Shown: positions 26,493-34,591 of the stretch, piece after piece
Layout of the letters: each line of letters starts with the position of its first letter
Numbering within the stretch: position 1 is the first letter of the stretch
From: DATLMR01 sp964615905
GTDB taxonomy: Bacteria > Acidobacteriota > Blastocatellia > UBA7656
Assembly: GCA_964615905.1 (NCBI GenBank)
Contig: CAZTUB010000017.1
Coordinates: forward strand, 1 to 64,000
Length of the DNA stretch: 64,000 bases
Direction: 5' to 3'
Made by a program: the position numbers and the translations under genes
Notes under the pieces: model-generated
Seen by the model: only the letters and a program-made list of their open reading frames with translations
Database searches by the model: none
What the model was told of the DNA's origin: nothing

Positions 26493-27521
26493 ATGAGATG
26501 GATAACCATAGGTCTTGTATCGATGCTTCTATCGCTCGGCTTGCCTGTCTGCGCGCAGGAGGCGCAGCCCTCTCCGCGCAAGGATGAGAACTTAAAGCTC
26601 CAGGTCGATCTGGTGATGATGGACGCGCAGGTCCTTGAGCAAAAGACTGCGCGGGTGGTCGGCAACCTCAAGAAAGAGGATTTCATTCTCTACGAAGACG
26701 GACTCAAGCAGGAGATAACCCATTTCAGCCAGAACACGCTGCCGCTGTCGGTCATTCTCCTTGTTGATCGCGGCGGCTGCCTCGACCCTTTCAACGAAGA
26801 GGTACACAAGGCGACTATGGAAGCGGTCAACCGGCTCAAGCCGGAAGACGAAGTGGCGGTGATGACCTTCGGGCACTCGGTCGAGCTTGTGCAAAGCTTT
26901 CGCACGTACAAGCGGTCGATTGCCGAAGCGCTCAACCGCGTGCCCGCTCACGAAGAAGAAGCGCCGCACTGTTTCAACATCGCCTTTCACGAAGCGGCGC
27001 GGTACATGCGGCGAGCCTCAAACCCCGACGGCCGCCGTGTGATAATCATGATTACCGCGCTCACGCGGAGCTTCGATTGCCCCGGACCGTCGAGCGAGGA
27101 GGTTCGCAACGCGGTCTTTGAATCGGGCAGCGTCGTCTGCGGGCTAATCCCTACGAGCGCGGGCCAGCGAATCGAAAACGGCGTTCTCGGCGGGCTGGCC
27201 AGCATAGCCGGGGCCTTCAAGGCCCGCACGTCGAGCCTCAAGTCGCTGGCCGAAGAGACGGGCGGCGAAGTCATCAGCGCAAAATCGAAGGACATCGACC
27301 TTGCCTTTCGCGATCTGGTAGATCACCTCCGCACACGCTACAATATCGGGTTTGTCGCTTCGGACCAGAAACGGGACGGGCGGTTTCACAAATTGAAACT
27401 TGAGATTGCCCCCGCAACTCTAAAAAGGGACGGCAAGCTGGTCGTCAAGACCCGGCGCGGTTATATCGCCGGTCGCGGCGTGGCCGACGCGGTCGAGAGC
27501 CAGCGCCCGCCTCAGAAATGA
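26493..27521 (+). CDS. Exported VWFA-related protein (acidobacterial type), no. 3
   Basis: I place the start at the ATG 26493, which follows a strong GAGGAGG and gives a Sec signal (MRWITIGLVSMLLSLGLPVCAQ). The family opening LQVDLVMMDAQVLEQ ... LKKEDFILYEDGLKQEITHF is followed by a VWFA core (about 75-270) with VILLVDRGGCLDPF at the MIDAS position and VIIMITALTRS. YNIGFVASDQKRDGRFHKLKLEI ends the domain. 342 residues. It overlaps the following HEAT gene by ATGA, indicating translational coupling. The three VWFA paralogs here are diverged, so they probably bind different partners. Confidence 0.88.
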   Translation: MRWITIGLVSMLLSLGLPVCAQEAQPSPRKDENLKLQVDLVMMDAQVLEQKTARVVGNLKKEDFILYEDGLKQEITHFSQNTLPLSVILLVDRGGCLDPFNEEVHKATMEAVNRLKPEDEVAVMTFGHSVELVQSFRTYKRSIAEALNRVPAHEEEAPHCFNIAFHEAARYMRRASNPDGRRVIIMITALTRSFDCPGPSSEEVRNAVFESGSVVCGLIPTSAGQRIENGVLGGLASIAGAFKARTSSLKSLAEETGGEVISAKSKDIDLAFRDLVDHLRTRYNIGFVASDQKRDGRFHKLKLEIAPATLKRDGKLVVKTRRGYIAGRGVADAVESQRPPQK

Positions 27522-28330
27522 ACGGGACAATTTTTGTGATTATGATTGAGAGAAGAGACCTTTTTCTGGCGCTTTCGATAACGGGGCTGCTTTTTGCTTT
27601 ATCCGCCGCTCCACTCTATGGCGTGCGCGGGCAATCGGCTACAGGCGGCGTCGATTTGAGAGAGAAGATCGCGCAGCTCTCCTCGCCCGACGCGGTGACG
27701 CGCGCCGCCGCGGCTTGCGCCATCGGGAGCCAGGGCGCGAGCGCGGCAGAGGCGATACCCGCGCTTATCGAGCTTCTTGACGACGGCACGCAGATCGAGC
27801 CCGGTCAGTCTTGCGGCAATGCGCCGCCGTTTGAAGACGAAGCGTGGGAGCCGAGTTTTTACCAGATGAAAGAGCCTTCGCCGGGTGAGGCCGCCACGCT
27901 TGCCCTTGTCAGCATAAGCGGGCCTGCCGTCAAACAGCTTGCCCAGGTGCTCACGAAAGCCGAGCACTGGCGGGCGAGAAAGAACGCGGCCTGGGCGCTC
28001 GCGCACACGGCGGACGACGAGGCCGTGAAAGCTTTGATCCAGGCGTTGAAAGATCAGGCGTGGCAGGTGCGAGCCGAAGCCGCGTACGCCTTGTCGCAAA
28101 GAGGCGGCGACCTGGCAGAGGAGATGCTTACTACGGCGTTGCTTTCAGACCTTGCCTGGCAGGTGCGCGCGATGGCCGCGCTTGCGCTCGGACAGAAGGG
28201 GAGCCGCCGCGCCGTCGATCATCTCTTCTCTGCTCTCAACGATGACAACTCTCGCGTCCGCGATCACGTAAAACTAGCACTCACCATGAAAGGGTATTCC
28301 GCGCCCTACAAAAACACGAGGACCAGGTGA
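27518..28330 (+). CDS. Exported HEAT/PBS-lyase-like repeat protein
   Basis: The start codon overlaps the stop of the VWFA gene (ATGA). After a signal or anchor helix (about 14-33) come several HEAT-type helical pairs: LSSPDAVTRAAAACAIGSQGASAAEAIPALIELLDD, WRARKNAAWALAHTADDEAVKALIQALKD, WQVRAEAAYALSQRG and WQVRAMAALALGQKG. A pair of cysteines, one in the first repeat and one in QSCGNAPPFED, stand out. Such repeats are protein-binding scaffolds; the coupled VWFA protein is the natural partner. Function unknown. Confidence 0.83.
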   Translation: MNGTIFVIMIERRDLFLALSITGLLFALSAAPLYGVRGQSATGGVDLREKIAQLSSPDAVTRAAAACAIGSQGASAAEAIPALIELLDDGTQIEPGQSCGNAPPFEDEAWEPSFYQMKEPSPGEAATLALVSISGPAVKQLAQVLTKAEHWRARKNAAWALAHTADDEAVKALIQALKDQAWQVRAEAAYALSQRGGDLAEEMLTTALLSDLAWQVRAMAALALGQKGSRRAVDHLFSALNDDNSRVRDHVKLALTMKGYSAPYKNTRTR

Positions 28331-28334
28331 GTAG

Positions 28335-28420
28335 CGGTCAGCGGCCGGTGTGCGGTTAAAAGGAAGAGTGATAGACCAAACCGGTTTCTCTTCCAGCCGC
28401 AGATCACCGGTCGCTTACCG
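28335..28420. repeat. Imperfect inverted-repeat element of CGGTCAGCGGCCGGTG type
   Basis: The left arm (28335-28368) and the right arm (28388-28420) are imperfect reverse complements. Read on the same sense the arms share CGGT-AGCG-CCGGTG, TGCGG and GGAAGAG, with small gaps. It starts five bases after the HEAT gene stop and ends just before the CPBP promoter. It resembles the other intergenic hairpins in shape but not in sequence. Confidence 0.55.
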
Positions 28421-28427
28421 TCGGTTC

Positions 28428-28454
28428 TTGACAGTGCCCGCCCCGGCTTATAGA
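28428..28454 (+). promoter_or_regulatory. Promoter of the CPBP gene, giving a near-leaderless mRNA
   Basis: A perfect TTGACA (28428-28433) and TATAGA (28449-28454) are separated by a short 15-nt spacer. The expected transcription start (about 28460) is only a few bases before the ATG at 28466, and there is no ribosome site, so the message may be leaderless. Confidence 0.55.
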
Positions 28455-28465
28455 GTCCGGTCGAT

Positions 28466-29470
28466 ATGAGCGATCCTGCGGCCCTCGCCCGCAAAATTTT
28501 CTTTAACAGCGAAGAGGAGTTGCGCTCTGGATGGCGCGTGCTCGTCTTCATATTCTTATTCGGGTTCCTGCTTTTGATACTAGGGAGCACCGTCGCCACC
28601 ATCATCTCGCTTTTCCCGAATCTGAGCTGGCTCTTAAACGAGCCCGATCCTACGGAATCGGCAAACGAATATGCGCTGCTGCCGCTTGGCATCAACTCGA
28701 CTGTGGCGCTTCTGGCCGCGCTCTCTGCGTCGTTTATTTGCGCTCGCCTGCTTGAACGCCGCAGCTTTGGCTCAACGGGCTTCAAGCTGCACGCAGGCTG
28801 GCTCCGGGATTTCGGTTTGGGGCTGCTGCTTGGGACCGCCACGCTCGCGCTCGCCGTCGCCGTCACAGCAGTTGCGGGAGCGTTGGAGTTCGGCTTTCAA
28901 ACGACGGACGCAGGTCTGCTGGCCACACGGTTCTTTATGGTAGGGGCTATCATTTTTGTGGCGGCGGCTTACGAAGAGGTTCTGTTTCGCGGCTATATAT
29001 TCCAGGCGCTGCTTCATAACCTCGGAGCGGCTCCGGCCGTCGCGATCACGTCGATAGCGTTTGCGGTCTTACACCTCAACAATCCGTCCATCTCTGTTTT
29101 TTCCGCTCTGAACATCGCGCTGGCGGGCGTTTGGCTTGGCGTCGCATACTTGAAGACCCGCAGCCTGTGGCTTGCGACCGCGCTCCACTTTAGCTGGAAC
29201 TTTGCGATGGTCTTTATCTTTGGGCTCCCCGTGAGCGGCGTCTCTGTGTTCGACAGGCTCTCGTGGCTCGACGGTCAACCGGGCTCTCCGGTCTGGCTTT
29301 CCGGCGGCGACTTTGGCCCCGAAGGAGGCGCGGCGGCAACGCTGGCAGTATTAATCTCGACGCTCGTCTTATGGAAGAACAATCTGCTCATTCCTTCGCC
29401 TGAGATGGTGGCCGAAACCGGCCACGGCAAGAAAGAAGCTGACCCTGCCCGCCCAATCGAACAGTCATAG
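28466..29470 (+). CDS. CPBP-family intramembrane glutamic endopeptidase
   Basis: This 334-residue membrane protein has about eight hydrophobic helices. The three CPBP (CAAX protease/Abi) motifs are in order: EEVLFRG (170-176), FAVLH (199-203) and HFSWN (241-245). The paired Glu, the Arg and the two His residues are the catalytic set of Rce1-type proteases, so it should be active. The family cleaves prenylated-like or peptide substrates or matures bacteriocins; the substrate here is unknown. It stands alone, with its own promoter and a terminator after it. Confidence 0.92.
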   Translation: MSDPAALARKIFFNSEEELRSGWRVLVFIFLFGFLLLILGSTVATIISLFPNLSWLLNEPDPTESANEYALLPLGINSTVALLAALSASFICARLLERRSFGSTGFKLHAGWLRDFGLGLLLGTATLALAVAVTAVAGALEFGFQTTDAGLLATRFFMVGAIIFVAAAYEEVLFRGYIFQALLHNLGAAPAVAITSIAFAVLHLNNPSISVFSALNIALAGVWLGVAYLKTRSLWLATALHFSWNFAMVFIFGLPVSGVSVFDRLSWLDGQPGSPVWLSGGDFGPEGGAAATLAVLISTLVLWKNNLLIPSPEMVAETGHGKKEADPARPIEQS

Positions 29471-29473
29471 CGA

Positions 29474-29518
29474 AAGCCCTGCCGGGCGGCTATAAGTTGC
29501 AGCCGCCGGACAGGGCTT
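29474..29518. terminator. Bidirectional stem-loop between convergent genes
   Basis: An 18-bp stem with two mismatches (left arm 29474-29491, right arm 29501-29518, 9-nt loop) starts with AAGCCCTG and ends with CAGGGCTT, giving short A and T runs on either side. It lies between the convergent CPBP and DUF4870 genes and can serve both. Confidence 0.8.
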
Positions 29519-29542
29519 CTAATCACTCAGACAGCCTTCGGT

Positions 29543-30091
29543 TTAAGAGTTCTTTTCAGCTATATCGCCGAGCACAGGGATCTTCCACATCTGGCCCTGG
29601 TAGGCTTTGACCGCGCCGATGATGTAGAGCACGAGGAAGACTATCCCGACGACTAAGCTCAATATCTGGAATATTCCGAAGCTCGCGTCTCTCGCCGATT
29701 CCATGGGGTTAAAGGCCATGCCGACTCCGAGAATCGCCATGATAATTCTGACGACGATGCCGAGCCCGAAAAGCAACAGCGACTGTAGCGCGTGAAAGCG
29801 CACAAAGCGATTCTCTTTCGGCTCCGTGGCAAGCCACAGTATCGAAACGACAAGGTTCAAGCAGCAACAGAATGCCAGCAGGTAACAGAGCATGGCTGCC
29901 ACGTTATAGTTGATACCGAGCACCTTCGTTTTCCCCTCGGTTCCGCCCGGCGGTGGGTAGCCTCCTCCCTGATAGCCTCCTCCATAACCTCCCCCTCCCG
30001 GCGGCGGATAACCTCCTCCGGGCGGCGGGTAGCCTCCCCCTCCTCCTCCTCCTCCTTGCGGCGGGTAACCATACGGCGGCTGGTTGCTCAT
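29543..30091 (-). CDS. DUF4870/Tic20-like membrane protein with Gly/Pro/Tyr-rich head
   Basis: Residues 1-50 are a low-complexity GGYPPPGG-type head. Three hydrophobic segments follow (AAMLCYLLAFCCCLNLVVSILWL, LLLFGLGIVVRIIMAIL, ILSLVVGIVFLVLYIIGAV) with the DUF4870 landmarks ENRFVRFHALQS and KAYQGQMWKIPVLGDIAEK. GGAGGA precedes the ATG. Head-plus-DUF4870 proteins are common membrane proteins of unknown role, perhaps in envelope stress or protein traffic. It has its own promoter candidate upstream. Confidence 0.85.
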   Translation of the reverse strand: MSNQPPYGYPPQGGGGGGGGYPPPGGGYPPPGGGGYGGGYQGGGYPPPGGTEGKTKVLGINYNVAAMLCYLLAFCCCLNLVVSILWLATEPKENRFVRFHALQSLLLFGLGIVVRIIMAILGVGMAFNPMESARDASFGIFQILSLVVGIVFLVLYIIGAVKAYQGQMWKIPVLGDIAEKNS

Positions 30092-30146
30092 TACTATTCC
30101 TCCATCGATTAATCAAAGTTCAAATCACGAGCCTGACTTGCGCGCT

Positions 30147-30175
30147 ATACTACTAAAGGCTGTGAAAAGTGACAA
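30147..30175 (-). promoter_or_regulatory. Candidate promoter of the DUF4870 gene
   Basis: Minus-strand TTGTCA (30170-30175), a 17-nt spacer and TAGTAT (30147-30152), about 55 bp before the ATG at 30091. The match is fair, not perfect. Confidence 0.45.
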
Positions 30176-30277
30176 GAGAAGATCTGTCAGGGGCGGTCAG
30201 TATTTGGCATCCGGCATCAAACAAAGGCCGCGCGCACCGGGTCAGTCGCTTTGGCTGCGACTGAGGATCGGCCGTTA

Positions 30278-30646
30278 CTATCGGGGGCCGGGCGTGCGTA
30301 CTTCGACTCGCTCTTTTGCTACCTCGATCAGGTTGCCGGCTGCATTCTCTATGTAGTAGACAGGGACGCGACCGGGCTGAGACGACCGGCCTTCGCCTTT
30401 GATCACGCCGTAATAGACGCCCTGCTGGTACTTATCGTATGCGAGCTTGCCCGCGTCGGGGCTCTGTTTTTCGCCGCCGCGCCCAAGCAAGCTATCGAAG
30501 GGCGTGCCGCCGTATTGGGTGTATGTATAGAGGCTCACGGCGAGCGAGCCGATAATGACAACCAGAACCGCGCCGATTATGATCGTCCTTATTCGCCGCC
30601 AGGTTAAAGACCGCCCGCTCTCTTCCGAATCCCGCTGGTTGAACAT
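30278..30646 (-). CDS. Small single-pass membrane protein of unknown function
   Basis: 122 residues: a charged cytoplasmic start, one helix (TIIIGAVLVVIIGSLAVSLYTYT, about 21-43) and a soluble part with YDKYQQGVYYGVIKGEGR and VPVYYIENAAGNLIEVAKERVEV, possibly a small beta domain. It starts 12 bp after the mgtE stop on the same strand, so it is probably co-transcribed with the magnesium transporter. I do not recognise a family. Confidence 0.7.
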   Translation of the reverse strand: MFNQRDSEESGRSLTWRRIRTIIIGAVLVVIIGSLAVSLYTYTQYGGTPFDSLLGRGGEKQSPDAGKLAYDKYQQGVYYGVIKGEGRSSQPGRVPVYYIENAAGNLIEVAKERVEVRTPGPR

Positions 30647-30658
30647 CGAACCGGACCG

Positions 30659-32023
30659 TCACATCTTGACGTACTTAATCACAAGCGTAGCCATGCCAAG
30701 ATAGAAGAAGAAGGTTATTACATCCGTGAACGCCACGACGAATACCGAAGAGGCGAGCGCCGGGTCTACTCTGAATCGTTTGAGCGCGACTGGGATCAAC
30801 GTGCCGAGCACGCCCGCGACGACAAGGCTAAGGATCATCGTGATTCCAAGCAGCACGCCAAGCTGCCAGCCGAACCACGCAGAGATGGTCGCGCATACGA
30901 CCAACCCTACAAGCAGGCCGTTTATCAGCCCGACCAGCGCCTCTTTCAAGATCACGCGGCGGCTCTTCTCCCAGCTCACCTCTCCAAGCCCGATGCCCCG
31001 CACAACGACCGTCATCGTTTGCGTTGCGGCATTGCCTCCCATCGCCGCGACGACAGGGATCAAGACCGCAAGCGTGATATATCGCTCGACAACGTCGAGG
31101 TAGAGTTGAACAATCGCCACCGCAACCAGCGCCGACGCGAGCGAGAGCATGAGCCAGGGCAAGCGGCGGCGGGCGGAGTTCAGAGGCGACCCCGTGGCGC
31201 GGTCGTCCGCCTCGACCCCTGCCAGCGCATATATGTCCTCTGTGGCCTCCTCGCGCATCACGTCTATGATGTCGTCAACCGTGATGATGCCCGCGAGCTT
31301 GTTCTCTTCGTCGATAACAGGGACGGCGAGCAGGTTATATGTGGCGACTATGCGGGCGACCTCTTCCTGATCCGTGTCGGCAGTGACCTTGATAACGTCG
31401 CTTATCATGATCTTTCTGAGCGGCGTCGAAGGGTGAGTCAGAAGCAGCTGCCTGAGGCTCACCACGCCGAGCAGGTGGTTGCGCGAATCGACGACGTAAA
31501 GGTAAAAGGCCATCTCGAACTCTTCGGACCTGCGCTGGAGCATCGCGATGGCCTCGGAAACGGTCGTGTCTTCGTCGAGCGCGAAGTAATCGGGCGTCAT
31601 TATGCGCCCGGCGGTCTCGTCTGCGAACCCCAACAGCTCCTGCACGTCCGTCGACAGCTCTATCTTCATAGCGTCGAGCAGGTCTTCGCGCATCTCTTCA
31701 GGCAGCGCGGCGACAAGCAGCGCCGCGTCGTCTGAGGGCAGGTCTTGCACAAGGCGCGACACTTCGTCGCGGTCGAGCGTGGTCAACAATGCGACCGCGC
31801 GGTCCGTCTCCATCTCGCTCAGCGCCTCGGCGGCCTTCGTCAGGTCGTGCCGCACCATGGCGTGAAAAAGGGCTTCGCGCTCATACTGTTGTAGTTGTTG
31901 GAGGACGTGCGATATGTCAACGGGTCGGAGCTTGGTCAGCAGGTTCAGCGCGTTCGACATAGCGCCGCGCCGCACCAGTCGCGCAACAGAATCCAGCATC
32001 AGATTGAGCCGTTGTGCCTGCAT
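30659..32023 (-). CDS. mgtE: MgtE-type magnesium channel/transporter
   Basis: The 454-residue protein has the MgtE order. An N-terminal superhelical domain (about 1-130: LQQLQQYEREALFHAMV, LPEEMREDLLDAM) leads to a CBS pair (about 135-255: MTPDYFALDEDTTVSEAIAML, VPVIDEENKLAGIITVDD). Five membrane helices follow (about 285-450), including AVLIPVVAAMGGNAATQTMTVVVRG, the pore signature. It imports Mg2+ and closes when the cytosolic domain binds Mg2+. No Mg-sensing leader is recognisable upstream; the region before it belongs to the tpx terminator. Confidence 0.96.
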   Translation of the reverse strand: MQAQRLNLMLDSVARLVRRGAMSNALNLLTKLRPVDISHVLQQLQQYEREALFHAMVRHDLTKAAEALSEMETDRAVALLTTLDRDEVSRLVQDLPSDDAALLVAALPEEMREDLLDAMKIELSTDVQELLGFADETAGRIMTPDYFALDEDTTVSEAIAMLQRRSEEFEMAFYLYVVDSRNHLLGVVSLRQLLLTHPSTPLRKIMISDVIKVTADTDQEEVARIVATYNLLAVPVIDEENKLAGIITVDDIIDVMREEATEDIYALAGVEADDRATGSPLNSARRRLPWLMLSLASALVAVAIVQLYLDVVERYITLAVLIPVVAAMGGNAATQTMTVVVRGIGLGEVSWEKSRRVILKEALVGLINGLLVGLVVCATISAWFGWQLGVLLGITMILSLVVAGVLGTLIPVALKRFRVDPALASSVFVVAFTDVITFFFYLGMATLVIKYVKM

Positions 32024-32153
32024 CTCGTCCGTCTCCGCCGGTCAACATACGCATTTGGTCTTTGAAAAGGAATTGGAACCAGGGTTTTATAACATAGCCT
32101 TGCGAGTCGTAGCCAGCACAAAGCATGAAACGTGCGGCGAAGACCGAGAAGTT

Positions 32154-32182
32154 AAAGCGAGGGCTGGCAACCGCCTCGCTTT
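32154..32182 (-). terminator. Terminator after tpx
   Basis: AAAGCGAGG (32154-32162) and CCTCGCTTT (32174-32182) form a perfect 9-bp stem with an 11-nt loop; on the minus strand it ends in TTTAAC. It is 28 bp past the tpx stop and before mgtE. Confidence 0.7.
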
Positions 32183-32209
32183 GACGGCCTTCGCCGCGCG
32201 TTTTCCGCC

Positions 32210-32737
32210 TTACCCGGCCGCCTGTCTTGCGGCGTTCAAAGCGGCTTCATAATCCGGCTCGGAGGTGATGTCGCTGACGTACTCGACGTGCGCGATCTTG
32301 CCGTCGCGCCCGACGACGAAGACCGCGCGGGCATTGACTCCCGCAAGAGGGCCGTCTTCGATCCTTACGCCGTAGCTTTCGCCAAATGAACGCTCACGAA
32401 AATCGGAAGCGACCTTGACCTTATCTATGCCTGCGGCGGCGCACCATCGCTTCTGCGCAAACGGCAGGTCCATGCTGATAGTCCATATCTCGACATTATC
32501 GAGGTTGGCGGCCTCCTGATTAAACCTGCGCGTCTCCGTATCGCAAACAGGCGTGTCTACTGAGGGCACGGAACTGAGAACCAGGACTTTACCCCTGGCA
32601 TCGCTCAAGCGAACTGGCTGGAGTGATGTATCTACCGCCGTGAAATCCGGGGCGTCCTGCCCGACGGTGACTTCCGGCCCGCCAAGCGTGACGGGATTGC
32701 CTTTAAACTTTACTGCTCCGCTTCTTCCTTCGGCCAT
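32210..32737 (-). CDS. tpx: Thiol peroxidase (atypical 2-Cys peroxiredoxin)
   Basis: Tpx reduces alkyl and hydrogen peroxides using thioredoxin. The 175-residue protein has PSVDTPVCDTETRRFN with peroxidatic Cys65 and the resolving Cys99 in LPFAQKRWCAA, at the normal spacing. FKGNPVTLGG near the start and SFGESYGV are also typical. It is monocistronic, with a terminator behind it and the divergent alkyladenine glycosylase gene in front; both deal with damage by reactive chemicals, but shared control is not shown. Confidence 0.96.
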   Translation of the reverse strand: MAEGRSGAVKFKGNPVTLGGPEVTVGQDAPDFTAVDTSLQPVRLSDARGKVLVLSSVPSVDTPVCDTETRRFNQEAANLDNVEIWTISMDLPFAQKRWCAAAGIDKVKVASDFRERSFGESYGVRIEDGPLAGVNARAVFVVGRDGKIAHVEYVSDITSEPDYEAALNAARQAAG

Positions 32738-32909
32738 TTGTTCTCCTTCACTGGTTGGTTATCAACTACGGGTCGTGCCCACAAGCAGGCCCGACCGTTA
32801 TTAAAGCAACCGTTCATTGTAACGGCTCGGCCTGCTTTTGCAAAACTGGTTGACGGTGGCGCATCGTATCTTCGATCTGTACAATCGTTGCTTTGAAAAC
32901 CGGAGCGAT

Positions 32910-33455
32910 ATGGCGTACCTCGACTCGAAATTCTTCGCGGGCGATACGGTTCAAGTGGCGCGCGACCTTATCGGCACGACCCTCGTAGCAGGGCGGTGTC
33001 AGGGCCGCATAGTGGAGACGGAGGCATACACAGACGACGCGGCATCGCACGCAGTGACGCGGAGCAAACAGGCGGCGATCATGCGCGAGACTCACGGCTA
33101 CGTTTACGTCTACCTGATCTATGGAATGTACTACTGCCTGAACTTCACGACAGAGCGGTTCGGCGTGGGCGCTGTGCTTATCCGCGCGGTCGAGCCGGTG
33201 GCCGGGATAGAGTTGATGATCGAAAGGCGCGGGACCGGTGATTTGAGAAAGCTCGCGAGCGGGCCGGGGCGATTATGCAAGGCATTCGGCATAGACGCTT
33301 CGTTTAACGGAAAGCCGGTCGGGCGCGAGGTCAGGCTGAAGCCGCGAGCCGCCGAGCCTGAGATAGTCGCGGGGCCCAGGATCGGCATAACGCGGGCCGT
33401 CGAGCTTGAGTGGCGCTTTTACGAGCGTGGAAGCAAGTTTGCGAGCCGGTCGTGA
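32910..33455 (+). CDS. 3-methyladenine (alkyladenine) DNA glycosylase, AAG/Mpg family
   Basis: The enzyme removes alkylated purines such as 3-methyladenine from DNA. The 181-residue protein shows the AAG hallmarks: GRIVETEAYTDD with the catalytic Glu, then SHAVTR, YVYLIYGMYYCLNFTT, VLIRAVEP and LASGPGRLCKAFGID. I start it at the ATG 32910, which has GGAG four bases upstream; an in-frame ATG at 32838 would add 24 residues without family similarity. It stands alone between tpx and the haem operon. Confidence 0.92.
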   Translation: MAYLDSKFFAGDTVQVARDLIGTTLVAGRCQGRIVETEAYTDDAASHAVTRSKQAAIMRETHGYVYVYLIYGMYYCLNFTTERFGVGAVLIRAVEPVAGIELMIERRGTGDLRKLASGPGRLCKAFGIDASFNGKPVGREVRLKPRAAEPEIVAGPRIGITRAVELEWRFYERGSKFASRS

Positions 33456-33498
33456 CAGGGTTTAAGCAGTCGTCTGGGAGCGGCGATTTTGCTCAAAC

Positions 33499-33527
33499 TT
33501 GAGTCACTACATTCGTGTTGTTACAAT
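33499..33527 (+). promoter_or_regulatory. Promoter of the hemE-hemH-hemY operon
   Basis: TTGAGT (33499-33504), a 17-nt spacer and TACAAT (33522-33527), with the expected transcription start about 16 nt before the hemE ATG at 33550. The TTG that could open a longer hemE frame is itself the -35 box, which rules out that start if this promoter is used. Confidence 0.65.
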
Positions 33528-33549
33528 CCCCTCGAAAGCCAGAGAACTT

Positions 33550-34590
33550 ATGAAAGAAACGACGCTAAAGAATGACCTGCTGATCCGAGCCGCAAGGGGC
33601 CAGTCAGTAGAGAGAACCCCTGTCTGGATGATGCGGCAGGCGGGCCGCTACTTGCCCGAATACCGCGCAATCCGCGCCGAGACCGATTTCCTGACGCTGT
33701 GCAAGACGCCCGACCTCGCGGTCGAAGTCTCTTTGCAGCCGCTCGACATTCTCGATGTCGATGCGGTGATCATGTTCAGCGACATATTGATCCCGGTTGA
33801 AGCTATGGGGCAGGAAGTAAGGCTCACGGAGCAGAAAGGGCCTGAGCTTCCAGACCCCATTCGCACCCGCGAGCAGGTTGATCGCCTCGTGGTCCCGGAC
33901 CCCGTAGAGAAGACGGGCTTCGTCATGGAGATCTTGCGAAAGCTAAGGCGTGAGATCGACGGGCGAGTGCCGCTGCTCGGATTTGCGGGAGCGCCGTGGA
34001 CGCTCGCGGCTTATATGATCGAAGGCGGCGGCTCTAAAAACTACGCACAGGTAAAACGGATGATGTACGCCGAGCCGAAGACCTTCCACCTGCTGCTCGA
34101 TAAGATCGCCGACACAATCATCCTCTATCTCAATGCGCAGATCGAAGCGGGGGCGCAGGCCATACAGTTGTTCGACTCGTGGGCGGGCGAGCTTTCACCC
34201 GACGATTATGCGGAGTTTGCCCTGCCCTACGAGCAGAAGATTTTTCAGTCTATCGACCGCGACGACGCGCCCGCTATCATGTACATCAACGGTAGCGGGA
34301 CGTTTCTTGAACAGATGGCAACCTGCGGCGCGGACGTGCTGAGCCTCGACTGGCGCGTAAGCTTGCAGACGGCTCGCTCGCGCGTCGGTGATAAATTCAC
34401 GCTCCAGGGAAACCTTGACCCTTGCGTGCTGCTCTCGACGCCGGAGATCATCACAGCCAAGGCGCGCGAACTGATAAGGGCGGGCGGCGGGCACAAACAC
34501 ATTCTCAACCTCGGCCACGGGATCCTGCCGATGACGCCGGTCGAAAACGCCCGCGCGTTTATAAACGCGGCAAAGAGCGCCAGCGAGTAG
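33550..34590 (+). CDS. hemE: Uroporphyrinogen decarboxylase
   Basis: HemE decarboxylates the four acetate side chains of uroporphyrinogen III to give coproporphyrinogen III. The 346-residue protein has the conserved PVWMMRQAGRYLPEYRA near the start, FSDILIPVEAMG, FAGAPWTLAAYMIEGGGSK, LFDSWAGELSPDDY and NLGHGILPMTPVENA. The ATG at 33550 is chosen from the promoter position. hemH follows after a single base, so the genes are tightly coupled. Confidence 0.97.
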   Translation: MKETTLKNDLLIRAARGQSVERTPVWMMRQAGRYLPEYRAIRAETDFLTLCKTPDLAVEVSLQPLDILDVDAVIMFSDILIPVEAMGQEVRLTEQKGPELPDPIRTREQVDRLVVPDPVEKTGFVMEILRKLRREIDGRVPLLGFAGAPWTLAAYMIEGGGSKNYAQVKRMMYAEPKTFHLLLDKIADTIILYLNAQIEAGAQAIQLFDSWAGELSPDDYAEFALPYEQKIFQSIDRDDAPAIMYINGSGTFLEQMATCGADVLSLDWRVSLQTARSRVGDKFTLQGNLDPCVLLSTPEIITAKARELIRAGGGHKHILNLGHGILPMTPVENARAFINAAKSASE

Positions 34591-34591
34591 T

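Noticed and set aside
32024..32209. M-box type magnesium riboswitch before mgtE
   Set aside because: The gap before mgtE is mainly the tpx terminator, and no M-box-like multi-stem structure is visible.
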